From the NCBI GenBank assembly GCA_030372945.1, contig JAUCQD010000173.1:1-38589 (forward strand): 38,589 nucleotides of DNA. Direction: 5' to 3'. This DNA is from Methanothrix sp. GTDB taxonomy: Archaea > Halobacteriota > Methanosarcinia > Methanotrichales > Methanotrichaceae. The notes beneath the pieces are model-generated. The model had not been told where the DNA came from. It ran no database searches and saw only the letters and a program-made list of their open reading frames with translations. Every line of letters begins with the position of its first letter. Within the stretch, counting starts at the first letter, position 1. Made by a program: the position numbers and the translations under genes. This document shows, piece after piece, positions 25,398 to 33,049 of this stretch.

Positions 25398-25996
25398 ACC
25401 TGCTCGGGCATGATATATTTGAGGCTTACATGCTCATATGCCTGGTAGCTATTTTGATTTTAGGCGGAGCCCTCCACGTGATGTATCTGAAAATGATTGA
25501 GTCCATGGTGAAGCGCACTGAAGAGAGCGATTTCAACCTCGAAGATCTCATGAGGTCTATGCACATCTCTCAGGGGTCGAATTTCAACATCATGATGATC
25601 CTCTCCTGGAGCCTATTATTGGTGGCGTTGGCTTTTCTTTATTTGCTGACTCCCAGTATCTTTCCGGAGTGGAACTACTTCAAGATCCCTCGCGTGGCCT
25701 CATTGGATTGGGGGTTTGCCATATTTGGCGCAGCAGCACTGATCCCAGGAGCTCTGATCTCCATATTCGTCCCAAAGGTTTACAGTTATTATCAGATACA
25801 CAAACGTCTCAAAGCAATTGCAGCTGCAATTCCAGCCCTGCTTCTCGGATCTATCATCTGTTCCGTTCATCTTGGAACCATCTACCCGGCCAGCGATCAG
25901 TTCTACTGGAATCTTGGATACTTGATGCTAGCGGCAGCAGCCGTCCTCATGATCTTGCCAATCTCAATTGGCTTTCTGGAGGCGTGGCGGCAATGA
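25394..25996 (+). CDS. Five-helix membrane protein (FtsZ-like operon gene 3)
   Basis: A 200-residue polytopic membrane protein of no recognised family. Five hydrophobic helices are seen at about 11-33, 64-87, 104-126, 140-162 and 174-196. The loop between helices 1 and 2 (about 34-62) is charged and contains the acidic, amphipathic NLEDLMRSM segment, a possible cytoplasmic contact site. A strong GAGGAGGT precedes the start. It overlaps the preceding gene as ATGA (25394-25397) and the FtsZ-like gene as ATGA (25993-25996). That coupling suggests matched production, with this protein as a candidate membrane partner of the GTPase. Confidence 0.8.
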   Translation: MNLLGHDIFEAYMLICLVAILILGGALHVMYLKMIESMVKRTEESDFNLEDLMRSMHISQGSNFNIMMILSWSLLLVALAFLYLLTPSIFPEWNYFKIPRVASLDWGFAIFGAAALIPGALISIFVPKVYSYYQIHKRLKAIAAAIPALLLGSIICSVHLGTIYPASDQFYWNLGYLMLAAAAVLMILPISIGFLEAWRQ

Positions 25997-27657
25997 GACC
26001 TTGTATCGTTGGCATCGGGGGTGCAGGCGGAAATATACTGAGGCAGTTTTTACAGAGCCAGGACATCAATCTGATGGGCCTTCAATTTGGAAGGCATCTG
26101 GCCTACGGGGGAGTCAAAGGACTGTGGCTGGAATCTGCGACCCAGGACACACAACGCCAGAATTACTACGGAAGTCTGGTACAGGGACGGTATCCACCCT
26201 TTTTGATCTGTCATGGAAATGTGAGCGAGGGCTCAGACACCCGCAGATATTTGAGTGATACCTACGGGTTCGACCTCAAAGCGCCAGGCTTCGACCGCAG
26301 GGCAGAGTACCTGAAAGGGATCTTCGAGGTATTCGAATTCGACCCCAAACTGAAGGAGGTCTGCCTGGAGGAGTTCAAGAGCAACGATAATCCCCTTTCC
26401 GGGTATATGTGGCAGGTAGGCATAAGGCCTCATACGATTATTTCCACAAGCTCCGCAAGATCCAAGCTGTGCGATAGCATTCTCTTCATAGCCTCTTTAG
26501 GTGGTGGAACAGGCACTGGGTTTATAAACCCGATCACGAGCTATGTCCGATCTGAGGAGCCCATATTTCCAATCTTCGCCCTGGGAATTCTGACTGAGAA
26601 GGGAACAGATAAAAGAAAGGCCACAGAGGGCCAGAGGGATCTGGGCGCAGTCATTGCGATGTATGATCTGCTCACAAAGGCCTCAGGCGAAGGAATAGAT
26701 GTATTGATTCTTGTAGACAATCAGGCTCTGGTGCAGAGGTTTGGGGGCAATTACACCAGCATGGACGTATGCATCTACAACTCTCTCAAGCCGCTCCTCG
26801 ATCTCAGGAATTATCCAGGGGACCTGCTCCAGGACGACTCACAAGGCATCAGGAGGGTCATCTGGGAAGTGAATGGGGAGAACAATGGATCTAATGGCAT
26901 TTCCAGGAGGAATGATGGAGCTGGCAATGAAGGTCTGCTTCCGCCCATTCTGGTGCCGTGCTACTGCATTCAAGCTGCACATGAGGGAGATGAGCTGAAG
27001 CTGGTGGAGGGAGCTCTTGGCAAGAGAGGAAGCCTATTGCCTGCGGGCAAAGACGGACGGTTGTTCCCATGCGATCCTACCAAGGCCGATCGAGTCCTGG
27101 TTTTCACCCGCGGCTTTTTCCGCACCGAGGATATTAAGGAGGCCGTACAGAATAGGACGGGCCTGTCGGAGAACAAGATAATGGTCTACCGCAAATTGGG
27201 CGGTGGAAAGGTGGAGGATATGCTCATTCTGCTTCGCAACCCCTATGGTGGCTCCATCGGGGAGCATAAGCGTCCAGGCACTTTGGAGTGGAGGCTTCAC
27301 GATATAATCTCAGAATCGATAAATTACATCGAGAATAACGAGATGAACATCTTGGGCTTCCAGAGCTACAAGGAGATAACGAAGGAGATGCTCAGGAAGT
27401 ACTTCTATGGAAAAGATGGACTGCAAGATGAGCTGTACGACTGCCTGGAACGGCTCAAGGAAGGCGAGGCGCCAGTGTTCACAAGGCCTCTTAGGATCTT
27501 TGGGAATGGAATGAATGCCCTGCGAAATTGTCATGAAGAGCAGCAGATGGCAGCTTCAGATAGGGCCAGCCTGAGGAAGATGGTGAAGGAGGAGCTAAGG
27601 GAGATTTTCAATGACCAGGACTGCAGGAGGAGAATAAGAGAGATCCTTCAATCTTAA
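25993..27657 (+). CDS. Divergent FtsZ/tubulin-superfamily GTPase (FtsZ-like operon gene 4)
   Basis: A 554-residue protein, longer than classical FtsZ (about 350-400) and with low overall similarity. CIVGIGGAGGN (about 4-14) matches the T1 nucleotide-binding loop, and ASLGGGTGTG (167-176) carries the tubulin signature GGGTG(T/S)G. By eye, LILVDNQAL (238-246) aligns with the FtsZ T6 strand and Asn263 with the guanine-contacting position. LLQDDSQGI (278-286) falls where the T7 catalytic loop NxDxxD should be: the first Asp appears kept (282) and the second position is Gly285. The C-terminal part is helical and highly charged, ending in a coiled-coil-like tail. The open frame reaches back to 25669, but ATG 25993 overlaps the previous stop as ATGA and begins at strand 1. 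It resembles the non-canonical FtsZl-type families more than FtsZ1/2 or CetZ. Confidence 0.85.
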   Translation: MRPCIVGIGGAGGNILRQFLQSQDINLMGLQFGRHLAYGGVKGLWLESATQDTQRQNYYGSLVQGRYPPFLICHGNVSEGSDTRRYLSDTYGFDLKAPGFDRRAEYLKGIFEVFEFDPKLKEVCLEEFKSNDNPLSGYMWQVGIRPHTIISTSSARSKLCDSILFIASLGGGTGTGFINPITSYVRSEEPIFPIFALGILTEKGTDKRKATEGQRDLGAVIAMYDLLTKASGEGIDVLILVDNQALVQRFGGNYTSMDVCIYNSLKPLLDLRNYPGDLLQDDSQGIRRVIWEVNGENNGSNGISRRNDGAGNEGLLPPILVPCYCIQAAHEGDELKLVEGALGKRGSLLPAGKDGRLFPCDPTKADRVLVFTRGFFRTEDIKEAVQNRTGLSENKIMVYRKLGGGKVEDMLILLRNPYGGSIGEHKRPGTLEWRLHDIISESINYIENNEMNILGFQSYKEITKEMLRKYFYGKDGLQDELYDCLERLKEGEAPVFTRPLRIFGNGMNALRNCHEEQQMAASDRASLRKMVKEELREIFNDQDCRRRIREILQS

Positions 27658-27662
27658 TTCAC

Positions 27663-29117
27663 TCATGTTACGCCCTTGCACAGCTCGCCGCTTTTCAGGT
27701 CCTCCAGGAAGAAGTCCTGCCGGGTGCGCCTTCCCAGGGCCAGATCCAGCTTGCGTTTTGCATAGAATGGCGCCAGCCGCTTCAGCTCATTTGCAAACCA
27801 CCTGGGGTAAATCCTCTTTACTTTATTGTAGCGCAGCCATTCGAAATCGTAGTATCTTGCATTCATCTCCCAGGTGATGTACTGAACCTCCTCGTCGCTG
27901 AGATGCTTCGTCCTCAAGTTGGCATGCAGGCCATCGTACTTGGTGAAATCGTTCCTCGTGATCAGCCCCATCTCCTCGAGCTCGGCGCGCATCTGAGTCT
28001 TGGGGTATGGTGTGTTGATATAGAAAATCGGAAAATCAACTTTCAGCCGCCGGGCTAGATGGAAGTTCTCCCATAAGTCTTCTGCATCATCATCCGGATT
28101 TCCACCGATGAGGCCAGTGGAGACGATGATATCATTATCATGCAAATATTGTACTGCTCTCTCTGCATCATCGGACATGCGGCCCTTGCCGAGGAACTGT
28201 AGATTGCGCTTGTTCACGCTCTCGACTCCCAGGAAGACTCCATCGAATCCTGCCTCGCCCATCTTGTCAACCAGCCGCTTGCTGGATGCTATGCCAGAGG
28301 CCGAAGCCTGGGTCTTGTAGCGCAAATGCGTCAGACCTGCATCTATGATGGCCTGGCAGAGCTGCTCAAGCCTCCTCACGTCCAGGGTGATGTTGTCGTC
28401 TGGGAAGAAGATGGAGCCTGCGCCGTGCTCCTCAGCGTCCTGGATATCGGCAATAACGCGCTGGATGGGAAACTTGCGGAAGTTACGGCCGTACATCAGG
28501 TTGATGCTGCAAAACTTGCACCCTTGAGTGCAGCCCCGGCTGGTCTCAACGGAATCTATGGGAACGTCAAAGCTGTAGAAGCCCTTGGTGATAAGTCGGG
28601 CGTCACGGTCGGGCATCTCGATCTCCTCGACTCTGAGAAGCGGTCGCGGCCTATTGTGCACCATCGTCTCACCCATATGGTATGAGACGCCCATGACGCC
28701 CTTTGGCTCTTTTCCGGCAAGCAGGGCCTCCACAAGCTCCCTGAAGGAGGCCTCGCCCTCTCCTCGCACGATGTAGTCTATGAGCTTTGCATCCTCGCTT
28801 TGGCCGATCTCCTCACATGCAAGTGTTGGATGGTATCCGCCAAAGACCGTCTTTGCACCGGACTCCTTTGCGATGCTGGCCAGCCTCAGTGCTTCCTGAT
28901 ACTGGAAGCTCATGGCAGTGAAGCCCACAAGATCATAGCTGTTGACGATCTTGCGCACGTATTCGCGGTAGTTCTTCATGCCGTGGATGTCGGCGACGTG
29001 AATTGTGCAAAGGTCTTTCACGTGTGCGGCTAGTGATGCCAGCCCGAGGTTAGGCAGACGAGCTATGCGGTCGAAGTCCTGTTGGACTACTGGAGATGAT
29101 AGTAGTAGGATCTTCAT
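27663..29117 (-). CDS. B12-binding-type radical SAM enzyme
   Basis: A 484-residue class B radical SAM protein. The N-terminal MKILLLSSPVVQ...GLASLAAHV region and FGGYHPTL have the cobalamin-binding Rossmann layout. VETSRGCTQGCKFCSIN holds the CxxxCxxC cluster ligands, and FPDDNITLD plus FLGVESVN are typical of the TIM-barrel core. Such enzymes often methylate unactivated carbons or form C-C bonds, but some do not bind B12. The substrate is unknown. It starts directly after the stop of the second radical SAM gene with no gap. Its stop lies five bases from that of the convergent FtsZ-like gene. Confidence 0.88.
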   Translation of the reverse strand: MKILLLSSPVVQQDFDRIARLPNLGLASLAAHVKDLCTIHVADIHGMKNYREYVRKIVNSYDLVGFTAMSFQYQEALRLASIAKESGAKTVFGGYHPTLACEEIGQSEDAKLIDYIVRGEGEASFRELVEALLAGKEPKGVMGVSYHMGETMVHNRPRPLLRVEEIEMPDRDARLITKGFYSFDVPIDSVETSRGCTQGCKFCSINLMYGRNFRKFPIQRVIADIQDAEEHGAGSIFFPDDNITLDVRRLEQLCQAIIDAGLTHLRYKTQASASGIASSKRLVDKMGEAGFDGVFLGVESVNKRNLQFLGKGRMSDDAERAVQYLHDNDIIVSTGLIGGNPDDDAEDLWENFHLARRLKVDFPIFYINTPYPKTQMRAELEEMGLITRNDFTKYDGLHANLRTKHLSDEEVQYITWEMNARYYDFEWLRYNKVKRIYPRWFANELKRLAPFYAKRKLDLALGRRTRQDFFLEDLKSGELCKGVT

Positions 29118-30455
29118 TTAGGCTTCCAGCAGCCTTCTCTGGCTGAAGTCGAACTTGTTGGCCTTGCTTATGTATGATGCCACTTCCTTCACTCCGGCCC
29201 AGCCTGCATAGCGAAAGGCTCCTCTCCACACCCGTGCAGATGTGCGCAGGGGCATGGTCCAGGGATAAACCTGCTTAAACGACCAGTCCAGAATGCCCGG
29301 AATCTCATCTGGTTTTATGTTTGGATGGTTCCAGACAAGGTTTTTGCCATCATAATGATGCCAGTCCCAGTCCCAGATGCCGTACTTCTCCTCGATCTCA
29401 TTCCAGAGAGGTGTCTGTGGCAGCGGTGTTAATACGCAGATCTGGGTGATGTCAAGCTTCAATGCAGCCAGTTTTGGGATATCGATTTTAAGCGATTGCC
29501 TGGTATCGTCTTCAAAGCCGATCATGTAATAGCCAACTGTGCCAAGGCCGTGCTTTTGAAGCAGGTGCACAGTCTCAAGGATGTCTTCAGTGCCTTCTTT
29601 CTTCTTTATGTCGTCCAATCGTTCCTGATGCAGGTTCTCAATGCCAATCGCTGCTCCTCCGAAGCCCGATACGCGCTTCCCGTTTCTCTTTCTCTTCTCC
29701 GCCCATTCGTCGATCATTCTTCGCAGATAATCAGCTCTCGCCATGCAGCCCCAGACCATGCCGTACTTGTCCAGCAGCTCCACAACTGCATCCGCATGAC
29801 GGCGGTTGCAACCGAAGTTCTCATCCTCTATCAGGACAACGTTGATGCCGTGCTCTTTGTAGTAGGCAAGCAGTCGCTCGATGCTCTTTAGGGAAATTGT
29901 GTTGGGCTTATTGCAGAACACTGGGGTCTGGCAGAATTTGCATCCAACTGGGCAGCCGCGTGTGGTGAACATGATGCCGTAAACGTTCAGCTTTATGCCA
30001 AAAGGCGAGTTGAGATACTCGATGAGCGGCGGATGAATGATCTCCTTGATTTGCCTACCAAAATAAGAAGCTACTTGCTGTTCAGCATAACCCACGAAAA
30101 CCTTGTCGAACTCCTCATGGATCTCTGGAGTAAGAGCGCCATAGTTTCCAGCCCAGATCTCGCCAACGGGTGCATTGCGCGCTGCCTTGACCATCTCCAG
30201 GGCCTCATGGGTCTCATTGAGATAGAACGATATGCCCACCACATCCCAGCCCTCTTCTAGCTTCTTGCAGTACTCATCCCATGTGGGAAACTCTAAGATC
30301 TCCAGCTCGGGGATATTCTGCTTGAGGAAGCGCAGGCCAAAGGACTGAATGCGTGGCCAGTAGAATCTGAACCATGATCGGGTATTGGCTCCAATGTAGT
30401 CATAGGGCTCTGAGGCCCTTTTGTAAACGGTTGCGAACAGAACTCTGGGGGCCAT
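29118..30455 (-). CDS. Second B12-binding-type radical SAM enzyme
   Basis: A 445-residue radical SAM protein paralogous in layout to its downstream neighbour. The N-terminal third looks like a B12-binding Rossmann domain (WDVVGISFYLNETHEALEMV and WAGNYGALTPE). TTRGCPVGCKFCQTP contains the CxxxCxxC motif, and IEDENFGCNRRHAD and IGIENLHQ follow the usual barrel pattern. The C-terminal region is Trp-rich (WDWDWHHYDG), perhaps for substrate contact. No strong ribosome binding site is seen before ATG 30455. It lies 79 bases after the small 101-residue gene, with a GATTAAT direct repeat in the gap. Function unknown; the zero-gap pairing suggests sequential steps on one substrate. Confidence 0.87.
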   Translation of the reverse strand: MAPRVLFATVYKRASEPYDYIGANTRSWFRFYWPRIQSFGLRFLKQNIPELEILEFPTWDEYCKKLEEGWDVVGISFYLNETHEALEMVKAARNAPVGEIWAGNYGALTPEIHEEFDKVFVGYAEQQVASYFGRQIKEIIHPPLIEYLNSPFGIKLNVYGIMFTTRGCPVGCKFCQTPVFCNKPNTISLKSIERLLAYYKEHGINVVLIEDENFGCNRRHADAVVELLDKYGMVWGCMARADYLRRMIDEWAEKRKRNGKRVSGFGGAAIGIENLHQERLDDIKKKEGTEDILETVHLLQKHGLGTVGYYMIGFEDDTRQSLKIDIPKLAALKLDITQICVLTPLPQTPLWNEIEEKYGIWDWDWHHYDGKNLVWNHPNIKPDEIPGILDWSFKQVYPWTMPLRTSARVWRGAFRYAGWAGVKEVASYISKANKFDFSQRRLLEA

Positions 30456-30534
30456 TAGTCGCTCTGTTTCGCCACATGAAGATTAATCTTACGATTAATT
30501 GCAGGTCGCCTCTTTCAGCATTCGCGCATCAGGC

Positions 30535-30840
30535 TCATGCATAACCATCCGTGCCCGAAGGGTTGTATTTCTCCATTCTCTCCTCTCTGTCTTTTTCAAT
30601 CTTGTCAATCTCTTTTTGAACTGTACGAAAGACCTCCAAGACGCCTGCATATCGCCCGGCAAACCAGCCACATGCAAAGACTTCAGCATTATCTGGCGTG
30701 ACCTCTGACTCTTCTATCAGCTTTTTTAGCCACTCATCTGGGCTATTGGACTTTGAAAATGAGGCTCTTACCTTCCTGGCGATCTCTTCTGCGCGCTCCT
30801 TGGACATGCCCAGTAGATCGTAAAGGGTGACGTCAGACAT
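30535..30840 (-). CDS. Small acidic helical protein, function unknown
   Basis: A 101-residue soluble protein without a recognised family. It opens with SDVTLYDLLGMSKERAEEIARKV, which looks like a short helical domain. A central segment ACGWFAGRYAG is followed by a charged coiled-coil-prone helix (VFRTVQKEIDKIEKDREERMEKY). It begins 12 bases after the DUF2240 gene on the same strand and is therefore probably co-transcribed with it. The composition and codon pattern look like a real gene. No close functional inference is possible from sequence alone. Confidence 0.75.
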   Translation of the reverse strand: MSDVTLYDLLGMSKERAEEIARKVRASFSKSNSPDEWLKKLIEESEVTPDNAEVFACGWFAGRYAGVLEVFRTVQKEIDKIEKDREERMEKYNPSGTDGYA

Positions 30841-30852
30841 AAAAGACCGGGC

Positions 30853-31359
30853 TCAATGTGCTTTCTGATCTTGCTGTGCTCTGGCCAGGAGGTTTCGATA
30901 GGCCTCTTCTGCCAGGCTGCTCACATCCAGGCCGAGCTCCCTTGCCAAAAGAAGGACCACGGCATCCAGCTCTACCAATTTCTGTAATGAATCCTGTCTC
31001 TCATTGGCCAGGGCTATCACCTCCTTCCTGCTCATGCCCGTCTGGGAGGTGATGAGCCGAATTCCGCGATCCAAAATGCCCTCATCTGTGGTTGGTTTGA
31101 ATCCTACTGGCACATCCACAGCCCCGGCATCGAATGTGGCAAAGACCATGTCGCCGTCGATCCTCACCAGGCCTTCTGATTCCGCCTCTCTTAGCAAAGA
31201 GCGCACTTTCTCGGGCGGGCCCCATTTCATGTCCAGGTACAATGCAAATATGAAGTCGCTGATCTTAAGGCTCTTCTTGCCGCGCTTCTTGAAGGGCGTG
31301 GCCACTAGAAAGGCTTTTTCTCGATCCAAGGATACACCCGATATCCTGTTTTGAGACAT
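30853..31359 (-). CDS. DUF2240 family protein
   Basis: A 168-residue soluble protein resembling the archaeal DUF2240 family (PF09999-like), whose function is unknown. It opens with a winged-helix-like part: ISDFIFALYLDMKWGPPEKVRSLLREAESEGLV, followed by a short beta hairpin (RIDGDMVFATFD). This could bind nucleic acid. The C-terminal part has a MSRKEVIALANERQDSL helix pair. ATG 31359 is the start, and an AT-rich TATA-like stretch lies about 40 bases upstream. It is divergent from the surface-protein pair at 31469 and is followed by the small 101-residue gene. Confidence 0.85.
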   Translation of the reverse strand: MSQNRISGVSLDREKAFLVATPFKKRGKKSLKISDFIFALYLDMKWGPPEKVRSLLREAESEGLVRIDGDMVFATFDAGAVDVPVGFKPTTDEGILDRGIRLITSQTGMSRKEVIALANERQDSLQKLVELDAVVLLLARELGLDVSSLAEEAYRNLLARAQQDQKAH

Positions 31360-31393
31360 AACAGATATAAACTAGCCTGCCCAAGAGCAACCA

Positions 31394-31428
31394 AATTTAT
31401 TTATCACTTGGGGACGTGGTTTATAATA
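31394..31428. promoter_or_regulatory. Divergent promoter region, two TATA boxes
   Basis: TTTATAATA at 31420-31428 is a good plus-strand TATA box; a start near 31450 would give the surface-protein gene a leader of about 19 bases. ATAAATAAATTT, read on the minus strand from 31404 down, could serve the DUF2240 gene with a start near 31372. Both genes diverge from this 109-base gap. Confidence 0.5.
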
Positions 31429-31468
31429 ACTGTGAAAAAATCCGGCACATGCCATCGTGTGGTGTTAG

Positions 31469-33049
31469 ATGAGGCAAATATACCCTATAGTTATTCTAAT
31501 TCTGCTGATCAGCTTGGGCGCTGCCCAGCTGGCGCCAGATAAGGAGAAGTTCGATGTTGTGCTCCATCCAGGGGAGGTGGAGGAGAGGACGCTAAAGTTG
31601 ACCAATGTGGGCGACGCGCCCATTTTCAAAATCACAGGCACTCAGGTGAGCGGAAGTGCTAAGGACTTTATAATCTTGAGCATGCCTGAACAAAAACCTC
31701 TAAAGCCACAGGACGAGGCGGAGATAAAGGTCTACTTCGCAGTCCCACAGGAGACAAAGCCAGGGTCCTATACCGGATTCATGTATCTACTGGACAACAC
31801 GCCTCCCACCATGCCCGTGAGAATTGAGTTCAATGTGAAGATCGTAGGTCAGGAGAGCTACGGCCTCAGCATGACCATCGACGACGCCAAGTCTGCATCT
31901 CTCACTGCCAAAGCAGAAGACATCGCGCAGTTCGAGCTGGCTGTAAAAAACCTGGGGTTGTTCAGAGATGTAGCACATATCGACTCCTCCCCATTGCCTG
32001 ATGGCTGGAGCGTGACACTGCTCGATGGAGAAGAGGAGGTCTCCTTGCCATACGATGTATCTTTGGACTCCGGCACAACCCATTTTATGAAGTTGCAGAT
32101 ACAAACAACTGAACCGGGAAAGATGGGCGAGCTGCAGATAACTGCTACATCTTTGGGCAACCGCTCCCTAAACGACACAGTCAATGCCAGCGTTGAGTTT
32201 GGCATGGCCGTCAGGGGCTACCGCGTCGATATCGAGGTTCCAGATAGGATCGTAGCCAATAAGACCTACAAAGGCTCATTTAGCGTCATACTCGATGTCA
32301 AGGAGAAGGTGCTGGTCGGAATAGCAACGCCGTCGGAGCTGATGGTCATTCCTCAGGCCCAGGTAGTGGAAGTCAATCCGGAAAAGCCTGGCGTTGCCAA
32401 CTTCACCATGCTGGCATCTCAAACTGGGGATTATCCGATTATTTTCAGGCTTATCGATTCCAATGGCATTCCCATGCCACAGGAGATGACCTCAATCAAA
32501 GTGGTGCAGCCCGAGGGAGTGGCGGTCCTGACAGGGGAAGATCTCCAGTACAGCACAGTGGCATCCTTGTGCGCGCCAGCTAATAGATCGGTGGCCATCA
32601 TCACAGTTCCTCCAGGCAAGCTCAGCGATAAGGATCGAGAATGGCTACAGGACTTCGCCAGAGTTGTGATCTTTGGCAACCACACGGTAGTCTCTATGGA
32701 TGCCGAAAAAGCCCTTGACGGCGTCGAGATCAAGCGCATTCAGGGAGCTGGTCTGTTTGAAGAATGCTGGCTATTCACAGCTGAGATGTGGCAGGATGGA
32801 ATCTCCGAGGTTGTCTTATCAAGTCCCAAACCAGTGGATATATTCAGGGCTTACCAGGTGGCCAAGAACGGTAGCCTGCCTTTGATAATATGCGAGGGTA
32901 ATGTGACAGAAGCTACTAGATACGCAATCAAAGACCTGACCAAACGCAATGTTACTCTCTCCAAGGCTTTGATAGTGGGAGACATTTTAGAGGCGAATTC
33001 TAGAGCGCTGCAAGATGCTGGCGTCTTGATGGAGAAGGTGAGAGCTTGA
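31469..33049 (+). CDS. Secreted NEW3-like and cell-wall-binding-repeat-like protein
   Basis: A 526-residue exported surface protein. The signal peptide is about residues 1-20. Two or three Ig-like (NEW3/COG1470-type) domains follow: RTLKLTNVGDAPIFKITGTQ near 41-60, and FELAVKNLGLFRDVAHID with LPDGWSVTLLDG near 150-190. The last 140 residues (SVAIITVPPGKLSDKD, FARVVIFGNHTVVS, LSKALIVGD) resemble cell-wall-binding repeat 2 modules, which tether proteins to the envelope. There are many N-x-S/T sites and no membrane anchor. The next gene starts as a TTGA overlap, so the two are co-translated. Domain names are from pattern memory. Confidence 0.75.
   Translation: MRQIYPIVILILLISLGAAQLAPDKEKFDVVLHPGEVEERTLKLTNVGDAPIFKITGTQVSGSAKDFIILSMPEQKPLKPQDEAEIKVYFAVPQETKPGSYTGFMYLLDNTPPTMPVRIEFNVKIVGQESYGLSMTIDDAKSASLTAKAEDIAQFELAVKNLGLFRDVAHIDSSPLPDGWSVTLLDGEEEVSLPYDVSLDSGTTHFMKLQIQTTEPGKMGELQITATSLGNRSLNDTVNASVEFGMAVRGYRVDIEVPDRIVANKTYKGSFSVILDVKEKVLVGIATPSELMVIPQAQVVEVNPEKPGVANFTMLASQTGDYPIIFRLIDSNGIPMPQEMTSIKVVQPEGVAVLTGEDLQYSTVASLCAPANRSVAIITVPPGKLSDKDREWLQDFARVVIFGNHTVVSMDAEKALDGVEIKRIQGAGLFEECWLFTAEMWQDGISEVVLSSPKPVDIFRAYQVAKNGSLPLIICEGNVTEATRYAIKDLTKRNVTLSKALIVGDILEANSRALQDAGVLMEKVRA

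Noticed and set aside
25669-25992. N-terminal extension of the FtsZ-like frame
   Set aside because: It overlaps the five-helix membrane protein gene, reads as low-quality coding sequence, and the tubulin fold begins at the ATG at 25993.
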